Positions 47,566-56,003 of a DNA stretch of 64,000 nucleotides are shown piece after piece. How positions within the stretch are numbered: the first letter of the stretch is position 1; every line of letters begins with the position of its first letter. The notes beneath the pieces were generated by a model. It was not told where the DNA came from, ran no database searches, and worked only from the letters and a program-made list of their open reading frames with translations. Location: assembly GCF_017086405.1 (NCBI RefSeq), contig NZ_CP070973.1:2822739-2886738 (forward strand). Direction: 5' to 3'. The DNA comes from Mycobacterium gordonae (lineage in GTDB: Bacteria; Actinomycetota; Actinomycetes; Mycobacteriales; Mycobacteriaceae). A program made the position numbers and the translations under genes.

Positions 47566-48813
47566 CTAGCCCAGCGATTCCGGTTGCGACAGCGCCGGAG
47601 AGTGCGTAATCCACGCCAACAGCTTGTCGTAGATCGAGGGGTGGTTGAGCAGGTCGAAGTGATTCAAACCGGTCAGGGTGAGGCCATGGGCGGACTCGAA
47701 CGGCACCCTGCGGGACCGGCCTTGGCCGGCGGCGCTTTTCGGGCGCACCAGATGGTCACCCATGAGCAGGCCCACCGCACGCGGGGCGGCGGTGGTGGAG
47801 ACGAAGTGGTAGACCGCGTGCGGCAGGAAGGGCACCTCCTGGCAGCGGTCGCGAAGAAACTCGTCCGGGTCGCAGTCGCGCCAGTCCTCGTCGAGCAGCG
47901 CACCGAACCGCAGGTCCTTGACCCCGGCGCTGCGGGTGTTGAGAAACGCCGCCACGCCCCGTGTCTCGGGCAACTTGGCCAGCGCCCACGCCGCGATGTT
48001 GACACCCTTTTCCAGGTCGGCGCCCAGGTGCGGGGAGCCCAGGCACACGACGTGCCGAACCGCGTCGGTCCAGGCGTGGTCCCGGTCACGCCCGTAGTGG
48101 CAGGCGCTGCGGGATACCAGCCCACCCATCGAGTGGCCGACCAGCACGACGTCCTCCACCGCCGCCGGCCACAACTCATGCAGCCGGTTGAGCACATCGG
48201 CAAGCGCCTGACCGTTCTGCGAGATGTGGTGACCGCTGTTGTAGCGAAGGAACACCGGGGTGAAGTCGAGGTCCTTGCGCAGCCGCTTGCCGTAGGGGCG
48301 CGGGTCCTCTGCGGCGCGCGGCGCGCGCCACCATGACCGTTCGGTCATGCACCAGCCGTGCACGAAAACCGCGATCCGCCCGGTGGCCTTGGGGAACGCC
48401 CGCGCGATCGACTCCGCGGTCAGCTCGACCGGCTGCCCTTTGCGACGGACCTGCATGGACAGCGCGAAGCCGTTCTCCCGATTCGTCATCTCGTCGCCGT
48501 AGATGCCGTTGACCGCGGCGATAGCACCGGCCACCCGCGGACGTGCCTGGACGGTCTCGTGGTCGTCGTTGCTCAAGGTGTGGGCAGCCAGCGCCCCCGC
48601 GCCGTAGAGGGAACCGCGCACCGCCCCGTCGACCAGGCTGTAGATGCTCGACGCGGTGGTGTCGTGAACGACCTGTACCGGTTTGGCCGCCGGGCCTATC
48701 GAGGTGAATACCCGGCTTGCGATCCCGTGGTGCACATCACGGACCAGGGTGGTCAGCACCCGGGTGCCTTCGCCCGCGAGATCGGCTAGCGACCTTATTT
48801 CGTGACCCTGCAC
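47566..48813 (-). CDS. Alpha/beta hydrolase, lipase/PGAP1-like
   Basis: 415 residues, GTG start behind AAAGGAG. The N-terminal ~140 residues are helical and lack known motifs. The hydrolase part begins IAVFVHGWCMTERSWW (oxyanion region), with the nucleophile in LVGHSMGGLVSR, followed by CLGSPHLGADLEKGV, a pattern shared with PGAP1 and triacylglycerol lipases. The catalytic histidine is probably in GLTLTGLNHFDLLNHP. The protein has no obvious signal peptide. It is not in the M. tuberculosis order I recall and borders the IS scar. Confidence 0.88.
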   Translation of the reverse strand: MQGHEIRSLADLAGEGTRVLTTLVRDVHHGIASRVFTSIGPAAKPVQVVHDTTASSIYSLVDGAVRGSLYGAGALAAHTLSNDDHETVQARPRVAGAIAAVNGIYGDEMTNRENGFALSMQVRRKGQPVELTAESIARAFPKATGRIAVFVHGWCMTERSWWRAPRAAEDPRPYGKRLRKDLDFTPVFLRYNSGHHISQNGQALADVLNRLHELWPAAVEDVVLVGHSMGGLVSRSACHYGRDRDHAWTDAVRHVVCLGSPHLGADLEKGVNIAAWALAKLPETRGVAAFLNTRSAGVKDLRFGALLDEDWRDCDPDEFLRDRCQEVPFLPHAVYHFVSTTAAPRAVGLLMGDHLVRPKSAAGQGRSRRVPFESAHGLTLTGLNHFDLLNHPSIYDKLLAWITHSPALSQPESLG

Positions 48814-48938
48814 GTGCCTGCTCCTTTCCGCCGTTGCTCACCGGGTTCCCGTTTGAAGCCCGGCTAGACCTGGAGTACAGACTGTCAGCATGTGGTGTGA
48901 GCTACTCTGGCCGCCACCCGCCGACAGGGAGGTTCGTC

Positions 48939-49898
48939 TTGCCGTCTGAGGGGCCGTCTGAGGATTCCAACGGCTGGTCGGCCCCGCAGGCCGCGAAACG
49001 CTACCGGGTCACCCACCGCACGGAGTACCGCTATTCCGACGTTGTGACCAGCTCGTACGGGCGCGGGTTCCTCACTCCACGCGACTCATTGCGGCAGCGC
49101 TGCGTGGCGCACGAACTGCTCATCAACCCTGCCCCGGCCGACAGCTCCACCAGCCGCGACACGTACGGCAACATCAGCTCGTATTTCCACGTCACCGAGC
49201 CGCACCGCGCCCTGACCATCGTCAGCGACTCGATCGTCGACGTTGCGCCACACGCAGCCGGGATCTACAGCACCGGACCGGCACTGCGACCGTGGGAGCA
49301 AGCACGGCCCAGCGGTGGGCAGGGAGCGTTGGCCAGCGACTTCGTCCTGGACCTGACACCGCCCGAAATCACCGATGAGGTCCGCGAGTACGCGGCACCC
49401 AGCTTCGAGCCCGGACGCCCGCTGGTCGAGGTGCTGCGCGACCTCGCTTCGCGAATTTTCCGGGATTTCACCTACCGCTCGGGGTCGACAACGGTTTCGA
49501 CCCGGGTCAATGAGGTTCTTTCCGCCCGGGAAGGGGTATGCCAGGACTTCGCGCGGTTGGCGATCGCCTGCCTGCGCGCCCATGGTTTGGCGGCCTGCTA
49601 CGTGTCCGGTTATCTGGCCACCGACCCACCCCCGGGAAAGGATCGAATGATAGGCATTGACGCCACCCACGCCTGGGCGTCGGTGTGGACGCCGCAGCAG
49701 CCGGGTCAGTTCGAGTGGTTGGGACTCGATCCCACCAACGACCAACTGGTTGACCAGCGTTACATCGTGGTCGGACGCGGGCGCGACTACGCGGACGTGC
49801 CGCCGTTGCGCGGCATCATCTATACGAACTCCGAACGCAGCGTCATCGACGTCGGCGTCGACGTCGTCCCGTTCGAAGGGGATGCGCTACATGCGTGA
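48939..49898 (+). CDS. Transglutaminase-like protein (Rv2569c type)
   Basis: About 319 residues from a TTG at 48939, chosen for its GGGAGG ribosome site and because the length matches Rv2569c; longer in-frame starts read back into the lipase gene region. The bacterial transglutaminase N-domain (YRVTHRTEYRYSDVVTSSYG) is followed by the catalytic core: cysteine in REGVCQDFARLA, histidine in DATHAWASVW, aspartate in GLDPTNDQ. These proteins act as cysteine proteases or amide-modifying enzymes. The end overlaps the next gene by eight bases. Confidence 0.9.
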   Translation: MPSEGPSEDSNGWSAPQAAKRYRVTHRTEYRYSDVVTSSYGRGFLTPRDSLRQRCVAHELLINPAPADSSTSRDTYGNISSYFHVTEPHRALTIVSDSIVDVAPHAAGIYSTGPALRPWEQARPSGGQGALASDFVLDLTPPEITDEVREYAAPSFEPGRPLVEVLRDLASRIFRDFTYRSGSTTVSTRVNEVLSAREGVCQDFARLAIACLRAHGLAACYVSGYLATDPPPGKDRMIGIDATHAWASVWTPQQPGQFEWLGLDPTNDQLVDQRYIVVGRGRDYADVPPLRGIIYTNSERSVIDVGVDVVPFEGDALHA

Positions 49899-50934
49899 CT
49901 TCCACTGCCCCAACTGCGGCCAGCGCCTGGCATTCGAGAACTCCGAGTGCCTGTCCTGCCACAGCTCGCTGGGGTTCTCCCTGAACCAGATGGCACTGCT
50001 GGTGATCGCCAAGCGCGACGAAGACAGCGAGCACGCTGGCGCGGTGGCCGCCAACGAGTATCAACTCTGCGCCAATCTCTACGTTGCCGAATGCAATTGG
50101 CTGGTTCCCGTAGGCCATCCGGGCGGCCTGTGCGAGTCGTGCTCGCTGACGATCGAGCGGCCCAACGACAACGACACCGTCGGGATGGCGGAGTTCGCCC
50201 GCGCCGAGGCGGCCAAGCGGCGGCTCGTCGCCGAACTGCACGAGCTGAGTCTGCCGATCATCGGGCGCGACCAGGACCCCGACTACGGATTGGCTTTCCG
50301 CTTGCTCTCCAGCGCGCACGAGAACGTGATCACCGGGCACGAGAACGGGGTCATCACCCTGGATCTGGCCGAGGGCGACGACGTGCACCGCGAGCAGCTG
50401 CGGGTGGAGATGGAAGAGCCGTACCGCACCCTGCTCGGTCACTTCCGCCACGAGGTCGGGCACTACTACTTCTACCGGCTGATCCGCTCGCCCGAGTACT
50501 TGCAGCAATTCGACGAGTTGTTCGGTGACCCCGACGCTGACTATCAGGCGGCGTTGGACCGTCATTACAGCCAGGGCGCGCCGGAGGGCTGGCAGGAGAC
50601 GTTCGTCTCGTCGTACGCGACCATGCACCCGGCCGAAGACTGGGCGGAGACGTTCGCGCACTATCTGCACATCCGGGACACCCTGGACACCTCGGCGTCC
50701 TGCGGCCTGGCCCCGGCGGCAGCGACCTTCGACCGACCGCCTCTGGGACCCAGCGCTTTTCCCACCATCATCGAGATGTGGCTGCCGCTGTCCTGGTCGC
50801 TGAACATGGTGAACCGATCGATGGGCCACGACGACCTCTACCCGTTCGTGCTGCCGCCCGCGGTGCTGAACAAGATGCAGCTCGTGCACACCGTGATCGA
50901 AGAGATGACGTCGCAGTTGCGGGCCGTCAGCTGA
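49891..50934 (+). CDS. Zinc-ribbon protein with a putative metallopeptidase domain (Rv2568c type)
   Basis: 347 residues from the ATG at 49891 (MRDFHCPNCGQRLAFEN); an ATG nine bases earlier is also in frame. A four-cysteine zinc ribbon (CPNC and CLSC) opens the protein and a further pair occurs in CESCSLTIERP. The core contains a peptidase-like HEVGHYYFYRL motif and the later SSYATMHPAEDWAETFAHYLHIRDTL segment, which supplies a possible third metal ligand. It overlaps the transglutaminase gene, so the two are co-translated; they are usually found near the ATP-grasp/alpha-E genes. Confidence 0.9.
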   Translation: MRDFHCPNCGQRLAFENSECLSCHSSLGFSLNQMALLVIAKRDEDSEHAGAVAANEYQLCANLYVAECNWLVPVGHPGGLCESCSLTIERPNDNDTVGMAEFARAEAAKRRLVAELHELSLPIIGRDQDPDYGLAFRLLSSAHENVITGHENGVITLDLAEGDDVHREQLRVEMEEPYRTLLGHFRHEVGHYYFYRLIRSPEYLQQFDELFGDPDADYQAALDRHYSQGAPEGWQETFVSSYATMHPAEDWAETFAHYLHIRDTLDTSASCGLAPAAATFDRPPLGPSAFPTIIEMWLPLSWSLNMVNRSMGHDDLYPFVLPPAVLNKMQLVHTVIEEMTSQLRAVS

Positions 50935-50942
50935 GGGCGCGT

Positions 50943-51551
50943 TTACCGGGGCGGCCGGCGATAGACGCGGGCGGGCCGTCCGGACCCGGCGGGTTTGCGT
51001 GACCGGCCGGTCCGTGCGTAGAGCGGGGAACGGTCCAGGCGTGCTCGTGCGGCCGTATCGGTGATCGCGGTGCAGGCTCGCAGCAGCGAGTAGACCTCGA
51101 CGAACGTGGTTTCCGGACCGAGTAGGGCATAGGTGGTGCTCGCATCGGCCAGTAGGCGCTCGCCGATCCGGGTCAGCGCGGCATGGGCAATGGCGTTGTG
51201 CTGGAACGGCATCGCGTCGGGAATCTCTGCGACCGCAATGGCTCCTTCGGTACCGCCTGGAACGCGTGCCGCCACGACGATGGACACGGTGTGTCCGCGC
51301 TCGTCGCGCGCCGGGTCGCTGACCACGTCGACGACCACGATGCCGCCGGTGATTTCCGTGCCGGCCTTGTCGCGCACAATCCTTCTGGCGGCCTGCTCGA
51401 CGGTCTCACCTTGCTCGGCGGCCAGCAACCCGCCGGGCAACGTCGTCGCTCCGCGGTGCGGGGTGCCGGCGCGCCGGATGAGCACGATGCGCGACACCGG
51501 CTCGTCCTCGGTGAGTGCCACCACATCGACGCTGAGCCAGGTCTGAGTCAC
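50943..51551 (-). CDS. NrtR-type Nudix-related transcriptional regulator
   Basis: 202 residues, GTG start overlapping the nadV stop (GTGA). The N-terminal ~135 residues form a Nudix fold; the C-terminal part, from HNAIAHAALTRIGERLLAD to the final GRPARVYRRP, matches the winged-helix domain of NrtR regulators of NAD metabolism. The Nudix box is degenerate: where REUxEE should stand the sequence is R57-I-V-R-D61-K62. Hydrolysis is therefore unlikely, and ADP-ribose sensing likely. As third gene of the NAD-salvage operon it probably represses its own operon at the palindrome 53950-53964. Confidence 0.88.
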   Translation of the reverse strand: MTQTWLSVDVVALTEDEPVSRIVLIRRAGTPHRGATTLPGGLLAAEQGETVEQAARRIVRDKAGTEITGGIVVVDVVSDPARDERGHTVSIVVAARVPGGTEGAIAVAEIPDAMPFQHNAIAHAALTRIGERLLADASTTYALLGPETTFVEVYSLLRACTAITDTAARARLDRSPLYARTGRSRKPAGSGRPARVYRRPPR

Positions 51552-53050
51552 GTGCGGGCCCAGTGATCGCGAATCGCGCTCTCGCGGCGCAGGTTCGCGC
51601 GCACCTCGGCGAAGGATCGGCAGCGCTGCAGCTCTCCGTCTTCGAAGACCGTCTGCAGTTCATCGTCGGCGTCGTGGTCGGCGTGCTCGATCAGGTAGGG
51701 GCGACCGTCGGTGCGCCGGCGCACGGCCAGCCGCCCGGTGGCCGACTTCTTGGAGCCGTCGTCGGTGATCGGGTCTTTGAGGATGTCGCGGCCCTGACCG
51801 TCGACCTGGACCCAGGTGGCTTTGACGGCCATCTTGAACGTGTCGCGGGTCTGGTACTGGTATGTGTAGGACCCGAACCCGAAAACGACTGCGGTAGAGG
51901 CAAAACCCTGATCCATCAGGTTTCGGGTGATGGAGTCGGCGCGTTCGTAGGTGATCGAATCCCCATAGATGGCGCCGACATGCGGGTCGAGTTCCCGATA
52001 GCCTTTGTCGTTGACGACGGTCCCGAACGTCTCCGCGAGCAGCCGCACCACACCCTGGTGTTCGGGTGTGCCCGCGGGGGCCTCCGGATCGCCGCACAGG
52101 ATCAGCTCCGGGTCGCCCGAGTCGGGCCTGATCACAAGTCTGCCGCTGCGGGACATGATCTCGTCTGCGCGCGCCGGCAGATACTCGGTGAGCACCCGCC
52201 ACAGGTTCCAGGTGTCGGAGACGACGGACAGGGTGCCGGACGGGTACAGCGCGAGCAGGCGATCGAAGGTCTGCAGCTCGCCGTCTTGGCCGCCGGCGCA
52301 CATCACCGAGTGCTCGGTGGCCGGGACGCTGGCCCCGATCAGCTCGCCGTCGTTTCCCGGGTAGTACTGCTGGACGTAGCGGATGGCGGGCAGCGTATCG
52401 GTTCCGGTGAAGCTGAGCAGGTGGCCCGCTCCTGATGCGGCCGCGGCTTCGGTGCCGGACATTCCGCGGTAGGCGAATTCGTGGCCCTGAAACTTCACCG
52501 CGTCCTCGTCGCCGGACAGCGCCGCCCGCTCGTCGAGCAGTGCGCGGTTGCGCCATGCCAGCGTGGCGCTGGTGATCGGTTGCCACAGCTGCGCGGACAG
52601 TTCGGTCTCGAGATAGTTCGTCAGCCAGAAGAATCGGCGGTCGGTGTTCTCGACCGTCAGGTAGGGCACCCGCAGCGGGATCAGCGTCCCCTCCTGGACC
52701 GCCCGCACCCGCAACGGCAGGTACCCCAACGAGTGCAGCTCCCGAAAATGTTCGGCGCCAATATCATTGGGGCCCAGCAGGGCCGCCACGAACTGCTCGT
52801 ACCCGGTCAGCACCCCGTCGAGTTCGTCGGGGTCGAGGTCGAAGAACACCTGCCAACGCTGCCGCAGTTGTTGAAGGTAGGCCTGCAGCCCGAAAAATAC
52901 GGTGGCATCGACGTCGGCAAGCCGGGTGCCGCGCGCGGTGAGGTTCGAATAGACGAATTCGGTCCCCTTCGGATATTGGCGGCGGTGGTCCAGTTTGTAG
53001 GCGTCGGTGGCCAGCAAGGTGTCCAGCGCGCGCTCCTGGCTGTCGTTCAT
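51548..53050 (-). CDS. nadV: Nicotinamide phosphoribosyltransferase
   Basis: 500 residues, ATG overlapping the upstream stop (ATGA). It makes nicotinamide mononucleotide from nicotinamide and PRPP. Diagnostic features are DAYKLDHRRQYPKGTEFVYSN near 16-36, YRGMSGTEAAAASGAGHLLSF, and ATEHSVM with H247, the position of the essential histidine in the NAMPT family. The end region has GFGSYTYQYQTRDTF and KDPITDDGSKKSATG. Mycobacteria usually recycle nicotinamide through PncA and PncB; this enzyme gives a direct route. Confidence 0.95.
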   Translation of the reverse strand: MNDSQERALDTLLATDAYKLDHRRQYPKGTEFVYSNLTARGTRLADVDATVFFGLQAYLQQLRQRWQVFFDLDPDELDGVLTGYEQFVAALLGPNDIGAEHFRELHSLGYLPLRVRAVQEGTLIPLRVPYLTVENTDRRFFWLTNYLETELSAQLWQPITSATLAWRNRALLDERAALSGDEDAVKFQGHEFAYRGMSGTEAAAASGAGHLLSFTGTDTLPAIRYVQQYYPGNDGELIGASVPATEHSVMCAGGQDGELQTFDRLLALYPSGTLSVVSDTWNLWRVLTEYLPARADEIMSRSGRLVIRPDSGDPELILCGDPEAPAGTPEHQGVVRLLAETFGTVVNDKGYRELDPHVGAIYGDSITYERADSITRNLMDQGFASTAVVFGFGSYTYQYQTRDTFKMAVKATWVQVDGQGRDILKDPITDDGSKKSATGRLAVRRRTDGRPYLIEHADHDADDELQTVFEDGELQRCRSFAEVRANLRRESAIRDHWART

Positions 53051-53928
53051 GACTGTGTCCCTTCAGGATTGGTGACGACGCGGCGCACCGTCTGCGTGAC
53101 GTACGGAGCCAGATCGGTGATCCGGACGTGTTCGCCGCGCGCGCTCGTCAGTGAGTCGGTGGCATAGACGCACTGGTATCCGGCCAGCGCATTCCGGGAG
53201 TGTTCGGGACCGGTGAAGCCTCCGTGAGTCACCCACAGGTCCAGCGATACCTCCGCCGGTATCGCCTGCCTGAGCAGCGCGAAAGTGCCACCGCCGTCGC
53301 AGATGTCGTCCACCACCAGGAACCGGCCGGTCAGCACGCCGTCGGGAGCGGTGTAGCCCTTGAGCTTTCCGGTGGCCTGGTCCCGTGATTTCGACGCGAG
53401 GAACACCGGCACGCCGAGGTTGTCGGCCACCAGTGCGGCTCGCCCTTTCGATCCGGCGTCCGGTCCGATCACCCCCTGATAGGGACCGCTGTCGCGCACG
53501 GCATCGCTGACGATCGTGGCCAGGTCGAGTTCCCAGCGGCCGATGGTCGGGTCCGTCGCGCTCATCGCATTCAGCCACACCGGGGAGTGTGGGTCGACGG
53601 CGACGATGTCGGTGATGCCCGAGAGCGCCGCCAACCTGGCGTTGGTTCGCGCGGGGCTGGGCATGTCCTTGTCACCCCGGGCGCTCGGCAGGTACGGCAT
53701 CACCAGTACCCGGCGGGCAGCCGCCGCGACCAGGGATGCCCAGTTGAACACCACAGACCAGTCCGGGCAGGACGTGCGTACCCACAGCCCCTGAACACGG
53801 GGGGAGAGTTCGGCACCGGACGTGCGCCGCACGGTCACATCACCCATCGGGTAGGCGAACACCTCGACCGGTTCGGGTGTGAGTGCGCCGGTGTCGGCGT
53901 CGAGAGTGAAGAACTCGTAATCGGTCAT
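53047..53928 (-). CDS. Ribose-phosphate pyrophosphokinase-like protein of the NAD-salvage operon
   Basis: 293 residues. It resembles the divergent PRPP synthetases found beside nadV: LVMPYLPSARGDKDMPSPART corresponds to the ATP/ribose-phosphate region, DIVAVDPHSPV to the metal-binding DxH motif, and RFLVVDDICDGGGTFALL to the ribose-phosphate loop. It probably supplies PRPP for NadV; pyrophosphorylated sugar binding alone is possible. It is the first gene of prs-nadV-nrtR, with four-base overlaps at both junctions. No ribosome site precedes the ATG; a TAGCGT minus-10 element six bases upstream suggests a leaderless mRNA. Confidence 0.9.
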   Translation of the reverse strand: MTDYEFFTLDADTGALTPEPVEVFAYPMGDVTVRRTSGAELSPRVQGLWVRTSCPDWSVVFNWASLVAAAARRVLVMPYLPSARGDKDMPSPARTNARLAALSGITDIVAVDPHSPVWLNAMSATDPTIGRWELDLATIVSDAVRDSGPYQGVIGPDAGSKGRAALVADNLGVPVFLASKSRDQATGKLKGYTAPDGVLTGRFLVVDDICDGGGTFALLRQAIPAEVSLDLWVTHGGFTGPEHSRNALAGYQCVYATDSLTSARGEHVRITDLAPYVTQTVRRVVTNPEGTQS

Positions 53929-53934
53929 GGGCCC

Positions 53935-53964
53935 ACGCTAGCACGATTACTCACAAATTGTGAG
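53935..53964 (-). promoter_or_regulatory. Leaderless promoter and palindromic operator of the NAD-salvage operon
   Basis: On the minus strand TAGCGT (53935-53940) ends six bases before the ATG at 53928. The perfect palindrome CTCACAA-A-TTGTGAG lies at 53950-53964, just upstream of the minus-10 and within the RNA polymerase footprint. It is the obvious candidate site for the NrtR protein encoded in the operon. Confidence 0.65.
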
Positions 53965-54078
53965 AAATAGTTGGACTGGGCGCGAAGCGTGCTGCCGGCG
54001 GAGTCGCCCGTTCGCCGTCGAGGGCCGGCAGTTGAGCGCTAGTCTGTGTAATCCCGAAGCTCAGGCGAGAGGACACCG

Positions 54079-55980
54079 ATGTCGTACCTACTGGCACTCC
54101 CAGACCAAATAGCTTTGGCCGCAGCGGATTTGGTGAGTATCGACGCCACCCTCGGTGCCGCCAACCGGGCCGCGGCGGTTCCTACCACCGCGGTACCGGC
54201 CGCCGGCGCCGACGAGGTCTCTGCGGCGGTGGCTTCATTTTTTGCCCGGCATGGACGGCACTATCAGGCCGCCAGCGATCAGGTGGCAACCTTCCACCAG
54301 CGGTTCGTTCAGTTGATGAAGCTGGGGGCATCGTCATATGCGGTGGCCGAGGCCGCGAATGCCGATCCGCTCCAGGCCGTTCTCGGCCTGATCAATGCGC
54401 CCACTCAGACGCTGCTGGGGCGCCCCCTGATCGGCAACGGCGCCGATGCGACGACGCCCGGCGGGGCTGGTGGCGCCGGTGGGTTGTTGTACGGGAATGG
54501 GGGAAACGGCGCCGCTGGTGCGGCCAACCAAGCCGGCGGTGTCGGCGGCGCGGCCGGCCTGATCGGCAACGGTGGGTCCGGGGGTGCAGGTGGGGTCGGC
54601 GCGGCGGGCGGCGCCGGCGGACACGGTGGTTGGTGGTACGGCAACGGAGGGTCGGGCGGCCAGGGTGGCAGTGGAATTGCCGGGACAGTGGGCAACAACG
54701 GGGGAAATGCGGGCAGTGGTGGTACGGGAGGCGCCGCCGGCTTGTGGGGCGCGGGTGGGGCCGGTGGGCAAGGGGGAACCGGCGGAGCGGCCGGGGGTAC
54801 CGGAGTCGGCTCGGCACTGGGCGTGGCTGCCGGCAGTGGCGGCCGCGGTGGCGACGGGGGTTCCGGTGGATGGCTGGTCGGTAACGCCGGAGCGGGCGGT
54901 CAAGGAGGGTTGGGCGGCGACGGGAGCAACGGCGGCGGCGGACGCTTCGGCGGCAGTGGTGGTACCGGGGGCGGTGGCGGTGCCGCCGGATTGTTCGGCG
55001 ACGGCGGCACCGGCGGAGCCGGCGGTGCGGGCGGTCTGAACGGTGGTGTTGGCGGCGGCGGTGGCGTCGGGGGCCTGGGCGGCGACGGTGGCCGTGGTGG
55101 ATGGGTGTCCGGTAACGGTGGCGTCGGCGGGCAGGGCGGAGCGGGTGGACCGGGCAATTACATCGACAACCTGGTGATCCGCATTGGGACCTATGGCGGT
55201 GCCGGCGGGATGGGTGGCGCCGGTGGCGCCGCCGGTCTGTTCGGTACCGGCGGACAAGGCGGGGCCGGAGGCGCCGGCGGAGTCACCGGATTGGTCCTGG
55301 ACCCCGTCACCGAACCCGGCGCTTTCGCGGGAGCGGGCGGGGCCGGGGGTAGCGGCGGCCACGGCGGTTTGCTGAACGGCACTGGCGGGGCGGGCGGCCA
55401 AGGTGGCGTCGGCGGCGCCGGCAGAATCGCGCCAGGCGCTGGTTCGTTCGGCGGCAACGGCGGCGCCGGCGGAGATGGTGGCGCCGGCGGGTTGTTCGGC
55501 GCGGGCGGTGCGGGCGCGGCCGGTGGTGCCGGTGGTGTCAGCGGCCGATCCGGGGCAGGCATCGGTGGCGACGGTGGGACCGGCGGCGCCGGTGGTGTCC
55601 TCGTCGGCGCCGGTGGCACGGGCGGCCAGGGCGGAGCGGGTGGCGCCGGGATTCAAGTGGGCCTGACCACCGGCATCGGCGGCGGCGGTGGTGACGGCGG
55701 CAACGGCGGCGCCGGCGGCGGTCTGTTCGGCAACGGCGGGGGCGGCGGCAACGGCGGTTCCGGCGGCCTGTCCTCCGTCCCGAGCGCTGCCGGCGCCAAC
55801 GGGGGCAGCGGCGGCAACGGCGGGTCGGCTCAACTGATCGGCAACGGTGGCGGCGGTGGCACGGGCGGTGCCGGCGGTACGGGCGGTCCGGCCGGGGCAA
55901 AGCCGGCGGGCAACACGGGCGTCGCAGGGCTGGCAGGCGTAGGTGGGACCGGCGGGCAGCTGTTCGGTCAACCCGCCTGA
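54079..55980 (+). CDS. PE_PGRS family protein (intact)
   Basis: 633 residues. The PE domain (about 1-98) begins [20 protein letters not shown] and includes [21 protein letters not shown]; the linker [11 protein letters not shown] follows. The remaining ~510 residues are Gly-Gly-X PGRS sequence in modules of the GNGG-GGAGGxGG type, ending [21 protein letters not shown] ribosome site precedes the ATG, and a TAGTCT minus-10-like element lies near 54040. It stands between the NAD operon and the ATP-grasp gene. Confidence 0.95.
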   Translation: MSYLLALPDQIALAAADLVSIDATLGAANRAAAVPTTAVPAAGADEVSAAVASFFARHGRHYQAASDQVATFHQRFVQLMKLGASSYAVAEAANADPLQAVLGLINAPTQTLLGRPLIGNGADATTPGGAGGAGGLLYGNGGNGAAGAANQAGGVGGAAGLIGNGGSGGAGGVGAAGGAGGHGGWWYGNGGSGGQGGSGIAGTVGNNGGNAGSGGTGGAAGLWGAGGAGGQGGTGGAAGGTGVGSALGVAAGSGGRGGDGGSGGWLVGNAGAGGQGGLGGDGSNGGGGRFGGSGGTGGGGGAAGLFGDGGTGGAGGAGGLNGGVGGGGGVGGLGGDGGRGGWVSGNGGVGGQGGAGGPGNYIDNLVIRIGTYGGAGGMGGAGGAAGLFGTGGQGGAGGAGGVTGLVLDPVTEPGAFAGAGGAGGSGGHGGLLNGTGGAGGQGGVGGAGRIAPGAGSFGGNGGAGGDGGAGGLFGAGGAGAAGGAGGVSGRSGAGIGGDGGTGGAGGVLVGAGGTGGQGGAGGAGIQVGLTTGIGGGGGDGGNGGAGGGLFGNGGGGGNGGSGGLSSVPSAAGANGGSGGNGGSAQLIGNGGGGGTGGAGGTGGPAGAKPAGNTGVAGLAGVGGTGGQLFGQPA

Positions 55981-56003
55981 ACCTCTCGCGCGGTCGGGGC
56001 CAA

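Noticed and set aside
48717..48938. Longer N-terminus of the transglutaminase
   Set aside because: It overlaps the lipase start region and lacks family similarity; the TTG at 48939 has a strong ribosome site and gives the expected length.
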